The translations under genes were made by a program, and so were the position numbers. The notes beneath the pieces are model-generated. The model was not told the DNA's origin. It made no database searches and saw only the letters and a list, made by a program, of their open reading frames with translations. 24,089 nt of DNA from a virus. The DNA lies in the IMG/VR virus record IMGVR_UViG_3300009152_000204, positions 1 to 24,089 of that record; one strand, given 5' to 3'. Below, in pieces: positions 17,201 through 24,089 of the stretch. The stretch's first letter is position 1. Every line of letters begins with the position of its first letter.

Positions 17201-18978
17201 CAGGCCTGACAATCAGGATAAGTTATCATTGGTAATCTTATTGTATAATCTTTTCTATTACAATATTTTCTCCATTTCTTAAATGGGTACCAAGTTATCG
17301 CAATAATACTAAAACCAATACCCGAAAGCCAACATAAAAAATCAAGAACTAAGTTATACAAGAATAATAAAATATGTCCAAGTGTTAATAAAATTAATGC
17401 AATTGGTTGTATTACCGTAAAAATTATTGAAAATAGAAAAAATAAAAAATCAAAATTTTTAAATCCGTCATTAACTGGAAATTTATTTACACTATCTTCA
17501 CAGTCTTGGTTATCAATTTCTTTAATACCAATAAATTTACCAGGAGATGGCCCAAGAAAACCTCCCCCTTTTTTAAATTGGTCAATTAATGACGATACAG
17601 TATAAACTCTATTATATTGAAATTCATAAAATGTATCTTCACAATCTATTACTTCATTAAGCCTATCTATTTTTTGTTGTCCACTAAATCCATTGGTATA
17701 TCCGCTCCACGCAAGTCCAAAATAATAAGAACTTTGTTGTCTTTTACCATTTAAAGTTGTCGGAGTACCAAATGTTGTTGGGTCTGCAGTTGGCGTTGAC
17801 CATCCGTATTCTTTAACATTTGGAACTAAATAATAAGGCCTTCTTGTTTGTAAAGTTAAATCGTTTGGTTGCGTCCACTTAACTTTAAAACGATATTTTG
17901 CCTTTGTTGGAATACCTATTGTTGGGTCATTAGACAAAACTTTTTCTCCAAATTCATTAGTTATAAAATAATCCAAATTCATTGGAAGTTCTATTAACCA
18001 TGTTCCTGAACCATCAATAACATTACCTGATTGTTCTAAATCATATTGTTCTAAAACAGGATTACCTTCACTATCTTGTTGTATTGTTTGTCTTAACGCC
18101 AAGATTTGGCCAGGAGCTGTTGTTAACCCACATAAGTTACCCATATCATCCCTTGGTCTACCATTTGCGCGTAATCTGTAACTATCTGGTGTTGAGAACA
18201 TTGAACCCATAAACACTGATGTTGGTTGAATATCAACATTAGCGTCATCCCTTAAGTCAAAATCTAATCTACTAACTGCAATTTGGCAAATTGTTGGGTC
18301 ACCCCATAATGGAGAAATTTCGGCGTTTTTAGTTAAACTAATAATTTGAGGTAGTGAACTTAAATCAGTCGATGACCTAAATTTACTACCAGCAACTTGA
18401 GCTTCAGTTGCAAGACCCATTCTAATCAAATCCTGAGGTGTTAGAGAGAAGTCCCCTATGTCTGACAGGTCAACATCCATAACAATAGTTTGTTCTCCTA
18501 ATGGAGCTCCCATTATCATGTAATCACCACTCTCGTTAGTTTTGGCTGTGAACTTATAATAAGTGTCATAAATTTCAACGGCAGTTAATCCTGTTAGAAC
18601 ATCCAATCTTGTTGGAAGGGTTCCTGTTGCCGCGTGCTTTGAATAAGATTTTTCGTAAGGCAATAGATTATATCTATAACCATCATCATTTTTATCTGTT
18701 GGTGATTTGTAAGGATATATACTTGAAATAAGTGGGTTAGATTCGTCTACAGTTTTTATTGGGACAAAAACAGATACTCTCGCATTAGGTATACCAAATC
18801 CATTGTTTGCAGTAACCCTACCTACTAATACACCATATTCCGAACAACTTCTTGTATAAATGTTGGACTGTTGTATTTTCAACGATAAAATTTCTAAAAA
18901 CTCAAATTCTTGGTCTATTTGAACATTAATATTTTTATTAACACCAAGTTCGGTTTTAATACGATATGATTCAGCCAT
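14218..18978 (-). CDS. Giant baseplate-associated protein with carboxypeptidase-regulatory-like domain and internal membrane-like segment
   Basis: The product is 1586 residues, the largest in the window, with its ATG preceded by AAAGG at a suitable distance. Residues about 48-172 look like a carboxypeptidase-regulatory-like beta-sandwich (GVLVGRVTANNGFGIPNARV ... NESGDYMIMGAPLGEQTI) with an insertion at about 76-145. Residues 173-500 are mixed. Residues 509-564 are strongly hydrophobic, enough for two or three membrane helices, then come basic KKWRKYCNRK and a Cys cluster, DCQACEC (590, 593, 595). Residues 600-1586 are beta-rich and Asn/Ser/Thr-rich, ending in APFQFYFGVVKGESALDRF. It follows the gp6-like gene and heads its own promoter unit. 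I infer a baseplate component, perhaps one contacting the host membrane. No exact homologue is recognised. Confidence 0.7.
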   Translation of the reverse strand: MAESYRIKTELGVNKNINVQIDQEFEFLEILSLKIQQSNIYTRSCSEYGVLVGRVTANNGFGIPNARVSVFVPIKTVDESNPLISSIYPYKSPTDKNDDGYRYNLLPYEKSYSKHAATGTLPTRLDVLTGLTAVEIYDTYYKFTAKTNESGDYMIMGAPLGEQTIVMDVDLSDIGDFSLTPQDLIRMGLATEAQVAGSKFRSSTDLSSLPQIISLTKNAEISPLWGDPTICQIAVSRLDFDLRDDANVDIQPTSVFMGSMFSTPDSYRLRANGRPRDDMGNLCGLTTAPGQILALRQTIQQDSEGNPVLEQYDLEQSGNVIDGSGTWLIELPMNLDYFITNEFGEKVLSNDPTIGIPTKAKYRFKVKWTQPNDLTLQTRRPYYLVPNVKEYGWSTPTADPTTFGTPTTLNGKRQQSSYYFGLAWSGYTNGFSGQQKIDRLNEVIDCEDTFYEFQYNRVYTVSSLIDQFKKGGGFLGPSPGKFIGIKEIDNQDCEDSVNKFPVNDGFKNFDFLFFLFSIIFTVIQPIALILLTLGHILLFLYNLVLDFLCWLSGIGFSIIAITWYPFKKWRKYCNRKDYTIRLPMITYPDCQACECTQDLKTTGIANNTASGGVLSFLSSPDSYYDGLVSTYFSGLTEDGSVYATMYSESFAGLSLSSANMNPGRYKLPLSQTLNTSDGVSRFVNSYSLPIGERINIFNQRDSYFSNINKIKVTIAKDSNLGKFHYDNTITVLCQEQFQAGDLLTFVNITGTTDTNYLYTGLTTGDTATLVTGISGQTYNGSGATYIDVSYATTQTSNILTPVRYNLPYGSSETNYRFPADFEYYQVITAITVSDAAKIWNTGTTQSFGNVLNTPSISNIWRAWIGGYIFGISNTLNAYEFFQGANEQYIVVLQRGVDPYSPKYVNEYCLGNLFGTTEFDSNWTITASTRVNIPIQKVDTSSMTVQPYNQTNMYYQSYFFKPGTTTSPIAGQSFTGFTTTNTAYYGSLDATTSPLPVKSTINGNKVLSLSSNGFYYVNASSAKYDNSEDLSGSAVMACNSGISNFVVNTASFGYYYTTKTFFSTNPTMLINNDTLNVLRTDRLPSSDGLDGSSFTNNPSLLQQNNNFYVYLVNTESDDITSTAFSTGAQTVTPDLEGLANSIKVLESFNCESMVGLDCYQGFGDNFTINQQCTTADAVEGGCYMFMRRPLTDLVKDLGNFGEWGFRFRFFYGLCRGVLSQSFMNNWINGSLYAFPLQVNTYYDSKNKPEYPRFANDVAYFNMDSNNFYYRSSPWNDISNKFIGKKTNNPGGVNILNLLYPTTIINLGMKDYFYSEITFDPATKGYIIPNIDSTSYGDTSDLINLFVISRITDESFLAQIIPLGNNSINQLFSRPQLRIDGDLAQLMSINSEIGNVNFSPEYYEIRPGAINATNILGTSSDPIMAVWYSSTTQDLQTKDYLTPGRIDFRGTNNNGYFPFAYGVKSQLTPFYQWKMASGSSTIFGNQNNNWATDTADIIQNNYQSLDRAATNTKYYLNGTSVANDLTARGYIYSVDGNVTSYPTVGGRYTSTPQTSSKFLVGAPFQFYFGVVKGESALDRFKTKYSIDE

Positions 18979-18992
18979 GTAATACCTTTAAT

Positions 18993-19002
18993 TTATAAAT
19001 AG
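18993..19002 (-). promoter_or_regulatory. Putative late promoter upstream of the 1586-aa gene
   Basis: The minus strand reads CTATTTATAA, ending 14 bases before the ATG at 18978, inside the 96-base gap 18979-19074. The surrounding 20 bases equal those at the promoter before 10562. An AAAGG between motif and ATG is the only Shine-Dalgarno-like sequence among the promoter-proximal genes. The rest of the gap is A/T-rich; a weak GTGTT/AACAC hairpin may end the gp6-like transcript, but I do not rely on it. Confidence 0.65.
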
Positions 19003-19074
19003 TTTATGTGTTATTTTTAAAGTATAAACACACTCTTTTTAAATTATAAACTAAACGATTTGAGAATAAACCTA

Positions 19075-20913
19075 TTAAGAGAAGGTAACCGATTGGAAGT
19101 TTTTAACCGAAATTCTGATGTCTTTATTTGGATAACGAATTTGATAAACTTGTGATGGTTGAGCAAAAATTGTATCATCAACAGGTACAATTTCTTTTGT
19201 TTCGGGATTTGAATATTGCATTGACGTTTCAGCCGAAGAGTATTGCCCCCCAACATTATTATAAACGTTAAGACCCGCAACAGTTAAAACACCATTTTGA
19301 TTTTGAACAATACTTCTAATCTCAGATAGATAAACGTTTTGACCAAGTTGTCTTACTTGTGGATTAAAATATGTAGATATCTTATCAACAACATCAGAAA
19401 TAATCTGTCCTGAATTTTGTGCAGAGTCTAATACAATTTGAACATCAACACTAAGGTCAATAACCTCAGCAGTTAATATTGAAATATAATCATTCATCAT
19501 TCTATAATTAGAAAGATATGTTGCAACGTTCTGTCTTAATGTATCAGATACTATACTTGTTAATTTACCTGATGTATCGTAAGATAATAACTGAATTAAA
19601 ATTTTGTTATTGTTTTCCGTAATTGAAACTTTGGCAGGAGCTCCAAACTCTGATGGCATATTTCTAATAATCGCCTCATAATCTTGTACTGTAACCGCTC
19701 TTTTTTGTGCGGCAAAGTTAAATGAAACGTAGTTTCTAATTTCTTCTAACGAAGGAATACCTGCTCCACCGATAGCCGCAGTCACGTTAGTACATCTTAA
19801 TGAGTTAACTACTGAAGAGTTAGTTGACTCTGAAGGACCATTAACATAAAATGAAACGGTTCCTATTTGAGTAATAACATTTGTACCTAAGTTTGTTGCT
19901 AATCCACCACCGACTCTATATTGAATAAATAATGTTGAATTAGGGATTAATGCAGAACCTAATGAAAAGTTATTAGAATATCTTTGTAAGTCTAATGTTG
20001 TACCTAATGTTGTAAATTGATTTAATGCATCTTGAGCGGTGTTAGTTCCACCACCAAATGTCATCTTTTTAAATCCTTCAGAAGTGTACTCGCTAATAAA
20101 TCTATTTTGAGTTTGGATATATTTTCCAACTTTAATACCTGGCTGGTCTGATACTTTTGTAGGGTCTTCAATAAACACTCTATCTTCGGCTAATGCGTCA
20201 ACTTGATACCATTTATTAGAAGCTCCTAAGAATTCTGCAGCTGTTGGTAAGTTTGTATACTCTGTTCCACTTTTTAATAAAACACTAGTAATACCTAATA
20301 CGTTCTTTTCAGGTAAGAATAATTCAAAAAATGGTCTAACATCATTTGGCCCAATAACTCTTTTGAATACTTTAGTAATACCATTAACAACAAGTTCTCT
20401 TTTTGTAATGGTATAGTTAATTAAAACGTTATTTGCGTTAAAGTTAGGTATCTTTAATCTATTCGGGAATCCTTGGGCGTTATATGGTGATGTAAAATCA
20501 ATGTCATATATATTTTCAAAAACTATTCCCGCTCCTGTCACTTGAGAACCTCTTGTAAGTGTTCCTAAGTATCTTTCATCTTCTTTGTCTCCAAACGCAG
20601 GTACTGTAATTGAAAAATCAACTAAAGATACTGAAGGTCTTTGACCTGGCAATTTTAAACCATAGGTTCTTGCAATGTTATAAATTGAAGACCTTTGTTG
20701 TGCGTATTGAAGAACTGTTTCTTGAATACTTCTATCAATATGATAATGTAGGTTATCTGCGACCGCAGCATTCAAATCTAAGAATACTGAAAATACAGAA
20801 GCGTCATTAAAATCTTGAATTAATTCAGGATAATATGTTCTTACATAATTTAATAACTCAGTTCTTATTCCTTGATAGTCTCTGGTTGTATATGATATTT
20901 TACGATTTGCCAT
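19075..20913 (-). CDS. Baseplate wedge protein, T4 gp6 / P2 gpJ family
   Basis: The 612-residue product begins MANRKISYTTRDYQGIRTEL and continues with VFLDLNAAVADNLHYHIDRS and AQQRSSIYNIARTYG, the N-terminal signature of T4-like gp6 wedge proteins. Residues about 385-430 hold the baseplate_J-type segment EEIRNYVSFNFAAQKRAVTV, then QDYEAIIRNMPSEFG. Length is close to T4 gp6 (660). In T4, two gp6 copies per wedge form the dimeric backbone of the inner baseplate together with gp25 and gp7. It starts 5 bases after the gp25-like gene and shares its promoter. The leader before the ATG is A/T-only, without Shine-Dalgarno. The identification is strong. Confidence 0.92.
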   Translation of the reverse strand: MANRKISYTTRDYQGIRTELLNYVRTYYPELIQDFNDASVFSVFLDLNAAVADNLHYHIDRSIQETVLQYAQQRSSIYNIARTYGLKLPGQRPSVSLVDFSITVPAFGDKEDERYLGTLTRGSQVTGAGIVFENIYDIDFTSPYNAQGFPNRLKIPNFNANNVLINYTITKRELVVNGITKVFKRVIGPNDVRPFFELFLPEKNVLGITSVLLKSGTEYTNLPTAAEFLGASNKWYQVDALAEDRVFIEDPTKVSDQPGIKVGKYIQTQNRFISEYTSEGFKKMTFGGGTNTAQDALNQFTTLGTTLDLQRYSNNFSLGSALIPNSTLFIQYRVGGGLATNLGTNVITQIGTVSFYVNGPSESTNSSVVNSLRCTNVTAAIGGAGIPSLEEIRNYVSFNFAAQKRAVTVQDYEAIIRNMPSEFGAPAKVSITENNNKILIQLLSYDTSGKLTSIVSDTLRQNVATYLSNYRMMNDYISILTAEVIDLSVDVQIVLDSAQNSGQIISDVVDKISTYFNPQVRQLGQNVYLSEIRSIVQNQNGVLTVAGLNVYNNVGGQYSSAETSMQYSNPETKEIVPVDDTIFAQPSQVYQIRYPNKDIRISVKNFQSVTFS

Positions 20914-20918
20914 TTATA

Positions 20919-21389
20919 TTAAATATTGATAATAACAAAATCACTCTGCGAATAAGTGTTTTTATCTGTTGAGTAGTCTATTTTAACTTTTGCCGTGTAA
21001 TCCGAAGTTCCTTTTCCTGGAAATCTATATATTGGAGATTCAGTTGTTCCTAATGTGCTTTGACCTGTTGCAATATCAACTTCCTCTTGTGGGTCTGCAG
21101 GGGTGATTGTTATATTGTTTAACAATAGATTTGGCATAAAGTTTGCCACAGCATCTCTTATGTCAGATTCAATTGCGTCGAATGTAAGTCCATCAAACGG
21201 TTCAAATACAAATTCATATAATCTTGTTCCAAAAGTAGGTAAAAAATATCTTGAACCTTTTCTTGTTAACAAAAGATGAATTAAATCCGCTTTAATTTCT
21301 TGTGCTTCAAACTGAGTAAGTTGCAAATAATCTCCCCTACTAGAATCTCTAAAAGGGAAATTAAGACCATATGTTGTACCTTGAGCCAT
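20919..21389 (-). CDS. Baseplate wedge protein, T4 gp25 / P2 gpW family
   Basis: The 156-residue product matches the gp25-like family: a helical EAQEIKADLIHLLLTRKGSR, then the core PTFGTRLYEFVFEPFDGLT, followed by DAIESDIRDAVANF and a NNITITPAD strand. gp25 nucleates the sheath at the baseplate and binds gp6. The family's usual Glu-Pro-Arg at the end of the helix appears here as Met-Pro-Asn (residues 85-87). About 25 residues (98-125) extend the region before the last strands. The gene heads a two-gene unit with the gp6-like gene; its promoter motif lies 29 bases upstream and the nrdA terminator just before that. Despite the old name gp25 lysozyme, no lysozyme activity should be assumed. Confidence 0.92.
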   Translation of the reverse strand: MAQGTTYGLNFPFRDSSRGDYLQLTQFEAQEIKADLIHLLLTRKGSRYFLPTFGTRLYEFVFEPFDGLTFDAIESDIRDAVANFMPNLLLNNITITPADPQEEVDIATGQSTLGTTESPIYRFPGKGTSDYTAKVKIDYSTDKNTYSQSDFVIINI

Positions 21390-21418
21390 AACTATAAATA
21401 TAATGTCCTGATTTTTCC

Positions 21419-21428
21419 TTATAAATAG
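21419..21428 (-). promoter_or_regulatory. Putative late promoter upstream of the gp25-like gene
   Basis: The minus strand reads CTATTTATAA, 29 bases before the ATG at 21389, immediately downstream of the nrdA terminator. A second similar word, TATTTATAG (21392-21400), sits only two bases before the ATG, too close to serve as its promoter. An AGGA lies between motif and ATG but too far from the ATG for normal spacing. Confidence 0.6.
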
Positions 21429-21435
21429 ATTAAAA

Positions 21436-21467
21436 TAAATAATCCCGATGGTGGTCGGGATTATTTA
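21436..21467 (-). terminator. Rho-independent terminator of nrdA
   Basis: A perfect 13-bp stem (21436-21448 with 21455-21467) encloses a 6-base loop. The stem core is TCGGGATTATT and its complement. On the minus strand it starts 6 bases after the nrdA stop (TAA, 21476-21474) and is followed by TTTTAAT. It separates the nucleotide-metabolism genes from the structural unit. The A/T-rich base of the stem could let it work in both directions. Confidence 0.85.
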
Positions 21468-21473
21468 ATTACT

Positions 21474-23900
21474 TTAAGATGAACAACCGAAACATTCAAT
21501 TTCGATTCCTTCAGGTTTTGGTGGTAAATTCATATCACTATAGTCTACTTTAGGAACCTCAACATTTGTTTTAGGTTTTTGTATTTTTGATACATCAACA
21601 GCCAAATGTTTAGCTCCTGTTGAAATCGCTTTAGTTCTAACATAATAACACAAAGTTTTCAAACCTTTCTCCCATGAGTGGAAGTGAGAAGATGTAATCT
21701 TTGACAGTGTTGGATTTGCCATATAGATATTCATTGATTGTGATTGGTCAATGAATGGTGCTCTATCAGCCGCCATGTCAATTAATTCTCTTTGAGAAAT
21801 CTCCCAAATAGTTTTGTACTTTGGAATTAGATGTTCAATTCTTTTAACTTTCTTGTTATAGTTTTTGTCCTCAGGGTCAAGGTATTGGTTAAAGTTAATG
21901 TTTTGAATAGAACCCTCATTCATGATGATTTCGTTTTTCAAGTCTTCACACCATACCCCAATTTTCTCGAAGTCGTTAATTAAGTACTTGTTAACAATCA
22001 TGATTTCACCACCAACAACTCTTCTGTTAAATAACGCAGAGTGAGCTGGTTCAGTCATTTCAAATGACCCTGTAATTTTAGCTGAAGATGCAACTGGCAT
22101 CTGAGCTGTAAATAAAGAATTACACACTCCGTATTCTTTAACATTTTCTTTTAAAGTTGACCAGTCTAAAAACAAATCAGACTCATCTAATCCCCACATA
22201 TCAAATTGGAAAATACCTTTTGACATTGGTGACCCTTTGAAGAATTTATACGGTTCTCTAATACCTTTCTTACATAAATCATTACTTTCGGTAATCGCTG
22301 CAAAGTAGATAGCTTCGAATATATTTTTATTTAAAGTCTTAGCTTCTTCTGATGTGAAGATATAATCCATTAGATAGAATACGTCAGCTAATCCTTGAGT
22401 TCCAATCGCGATAGCTCTTTGTTCAAGACCTCCTTTTAAACCTTTTTCAGTTGAGTAGTTGTTCTTGTCAATTACGTTGTTCAATGCTTTCACCGCTCTT
22501 CTAACTTCTTCAATCAATAACTTATAGTCAAATTTACCATCAACAATAAAGTTCTTCAATACAATAGAAGATAACGTACAGATTGCAGTTGTCTCTTCAT
22601 CAGTATATTGGTAAATCTCGTTACATAAATTTGATTGTTTAATCACACCTATGTTTTGGTGGTTAGTTTTCTTATTCGCACTATCTTTAGCACATAAGTA
22701 AGGAACTCCTGTCTCAACTTGAGACTCGATAATTTTAGACCAAATGTCTTGGGCCTTAACTTTTCTACCGATACCTAAATTAACAGCCTTTTGATAGTTT
22801 TCTTCGTATTCATCACCATAACATTCTTGTAATGGTTTGATACCCGATTTAATAATTTCATTAGGACAGAATAAGTACCAATCTTCATTGTTCTTAACCG
22901 CTCTCATGAAATTATCGGGAATCCATAACGCGGTGAATAAATCTCTCGCTCTTAATTCCTCAGCACCTGTGTTCTTTTTAATTTCTAACAAGTCCATGAT
23001 ATCTCTGTGCCATGGTTCTAAATAGATAGCTGCACTACCAGGTCTTCTTCCTTGTTGGTTAAAAAATCTTAATGACTCGTTAACTATTTTTAAGTACTTC
23101 AACAATCCACCCGCAAATCCTCCTGATGATTTAATTCTACTTTCTTTACTACGAATGTTAGACATTGATAGTCCAATTCCCGCAGCATCTGAAGAATAAG
23201 TTGAGATGTCATTCAAGGTTTTCAACAATCCTTCTCTCGAGTCAGAGTTGTTGTAATGTAACACACAAGACGCTAATTGAGGTACTCTTGTACCTGCATT
23301 AATCATGATAGGTGTTGCCTTTGATATACGTTGGTTTGATAATGAGTTGTAGTATTCTACAGCCTCTTCATACGTGTTAGTCACCCATAGAGCAACTCTC
23401 ATGTACATGTGTTGAGGTCTTTCAACAACTTTACCTTCAGGTGTCTTTAACAAGTACATTTCTTGTAATGACCTCCACGCGAAATAATCAAAGTTATAAT
23501 CATTTTCATGATTAATTACCTCATCAATTTTACTTGGGCCGTATTTTTCAATAATTGACATTAGTTCGTCATGTACAATACCATCAACGTGTAACGTATG
23601 CATTGTATTTGAGAAACTTGGGTCAGTTTCTTTATGATAAGAAGAAATTGCAACTGAAGATGCAAGTCTTGAATAATCGTGGTGACTACCTGTATAAGCG
23701 GCAGCGATTTCATATACAAGCTTATCTAATTCTTTAGTTGTAATAATACCTTCCGTTGGAACAGACGTAATAACTTTAATAAAGATTTCATCTGAATTTA
23801 CATTCAAACCTTTAGCAGCTCTTTTAATTCTGTTATATATTTTTTGTGGATTAAAAGACGCGTCTTCCCCGTCTCTTTTTTTAATTTTTAGTGACATCAT
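21474..23900 (-). CDS. nrdA: Class I ribonucleoside-diphosphate reductase, large (alpha) subunit
   Basis: The 808-residue product reduces ribonucleotides to deoxyribonucleotides with NrdB. Residues about 3-95 form an N-terminal ATP-cone for allosteric activity control. The catalytic set is visible: Cys212 (VPQLASCVL), Asn424, Cys426 and Glu428 (QSNLCNEI), Cys441 (ICTLSS), the paired radical-transfer tyrosines Tyr752 and Tyr753 (TLCYYVRT), and the mobile C-terminal thiols Cys803 and Cys806 (ECFGCSS). Length is typical. The C-terminal part (FIDQSQSMNIYMANP) resembles the eukaryote/Bacteroidota-type subgroup more than Escherichia coli NrdA. Two ATG codons are adjacent (23900 and 23897); no Shine-Dalgarno is seen. 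It lies 18 bases after nrdB and ends at a strong terminator. All key residues are present, so it should be active. Confidence 0.95.
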   Translation of the reverse strand: MMSLKIKKRDGEDASFNPQKIYNRIKRAAKGLNVNSDEIFIKVITSVPTEGIITTKELDKLVYEIAAAYTGSHHDYSRLASSVAISSYHKETDPSFSNTMHTLHVDGIVHDELMSIIEKYGPSKIDEVINHENDYNFDYFAWRSLQEMYLLKTPEGKVVERPQHMYMRVALWVTNTYEEAVEYYNSLSNQRISKATPIMINAGTRVPQLASCVLHYNNSDSREGLLKTLNDISTYSSDAAGIGLSMSNIRSKESRIKSSGGFAGGLLKYLKIVNESLRFFNQQGRRPGSAAIYLEPWHRDIMDLLEIKKNTGAEELRARDLFTALWIPDNFMRAVKNNEDWYLFCPNEIIKSGIKPLQECYGDEYEENYQKAVNLGIGRKVKAQDIWSKIIESQVETGVPYLCAKDSANKKTNHQNIGVIKQSNLCNEIYQYTDEETTAICTLSSIVLKNFIVDGKFDYKLLIEEVRRAVKALNNVIDKNNYSTEKGLKGGLEQRAIAIGTQGLADVFYLMDYIFTSEEAKTLNKNIFEAIYFAAITESNDLCKKGIREPYKFFKGSPMSKGIFQFDMWGLDESDLFLDWSTLKENVKEYGVCNSLFTAQMPVASSAKITGSFEMTEPAHSALFNRRVVGGEIMIVNKYLINDFEKIGVWCEDLKNEIIMNEGSIQNINFNQYLDPEDKNYNKKVKRIEHLIPKYKTIWEISQRELIDMAADRAPFIDQSQSMNIYMANPTLSKITSSHFHSWEKGLKTLCYYVRTKAISTGAKHLAVDVSKIQKPKTNVEVPKVDYSDMNLPPKPEGIEIECFGCSS

Positions 23901-23918
23901 AGATTTAAAAATAATAAA

Positions 23919-24089
23919 TTAGAAATCAGAATCAAATGATAATGTTTCGTTTAGTTTTGCTTTTTGGTATTCCATCGTTCTTGATTCAAAGAAGTTTCCC
24001 TTTGTTTCAACTGCGATTTGTTCCATAAACTTAAATGGTTGTTCAACGTTAAATTCTTTTTTACAACCAAATTTAACTAATAACCCATC
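23919..24089 (-). CDS. nrdB: Class I ribonucleotide reductase, small (beta) subunit, C-terminal end only
   Basis: The last 56 codons and the TAA stop are in the window; the rest lies beyond the right edge. The minus-strand translation contains KKEFNVEQPFKFMEQ, then NFFESRTMEYQKAKL, matching the C-terminal helix region of class I NrdB (NFFExRxxEYQ). The last residues, LSFDSDF, end in the acidic/aromatic tail type that docks NrdB onto NrdA. The metal ligands and radical tyrosine lie in the missing part and cannot be checked. It is directly upstream of nrdA and probably cotranscribed. Confidence 0.9.
   Translation of the reverse strand, partial: DGLLVKFGCKKEFNVEQPFKFMEQIAVETKGNFFESRTMEYQKAKLNETLSFDSDF

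Noticed and set aside
17287-17454. Two separate genes fused by sequencing error at the hydrophobic segment of the 1586-aa protein
   Set aside because: The frame is continuous, base composition and codon use do not change, and no start or stop context is visible at the junction.
19003-19074. Terminator after the gp6-like gene
   Set aside because: Only a short A/T-rich stem with a bulge (GTGTT/AACAC) is present; it is too weak to call.
21392-21400. Second TATTTATAG motif as the promoter of the gp25-like gene
   Set aside because: It ends two bases before the ATG, leaving no leader; the copy at 21419-21428 is a full match at a workable distance.

Overview
The window looks like part of a large, AT-rich, T4-like contractile-tailed phage (myovirus) of a Bacteroidota host, probably Flavobacteriia-like. 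The phage call rests on a gp25-like baseplate wedge protein followed directly by a gp6/gpJ-like wedge protein, a P2 gpI-like core in a 995-residue tail protein, and long fibre-type proteins, with class I ribonucleotide reductase genes next door. The host call is inference. It rests on SprB-type repeats, a carboxypeptidase-regulatory-like domain and a PKD-like domain, all frequent in Bacteroidota surface proteins, and on translation starts that mostly lack a Shine-Dalgarno sequence.

Every gene is on the minus strand, so transcription runs from high to low coordinates. (1) 24089-21474: the end of nrdB, then nrdA, closed by a strong hairpin terminator (21436-21467). (2) 21389-19075: gp25-like and gp6-like wedge genes. 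(3) 18978-10605: four overlapping genes encoding a 1586-residue baseplate-associated protein with an internal membrane-like segment, two unrecognised structural proteins (571 and 274 aa) and a PKD-like protein (362 aa). (4) 10562-4158: four overlapping genes encoding a 302-aa protein, the gpI-like 995-aa protein, a 710-aa SprB-repeat adhesin and a small Cys-rich protein. (5) 4062 to the left edge: a Thr/Pro-rich stalk protein and a collagen-like fibre protein whose 3' end lies outside the window.

Each of units 2 to 5 is preceded by a copy of the same AT-rich motif, TATTTATWA; two copies share 20 identical bases. No further exact copy was found by eye, so it is the best candidate for the phage's late promoter. 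Inside each unit genes overlap by 1, 4 or 8 bases or lie a few bases apart, which suggests translational coupling.

The proposed logic is that NrdAB supplies deoxynucleotides for replication. The late units then build a baseplate (gp25-gp6-gpI-like core plus large accessory proteins) and three surface proteins with different stalk designs: SprB/Ig-like repeats, a Thr-Pro stalk and a Gly-X-Y helix. The 995-aa and 710-aa proteins share a similar C-terminal module, which may dock them in the same structure. Twelve stop codons are TAA and one is TGA; no gene here ends in TAG. There is no gene-free stretch over 300 bases, and I saw no tRNA, rRNA, CRISPR array, integrase or insertion sequence.
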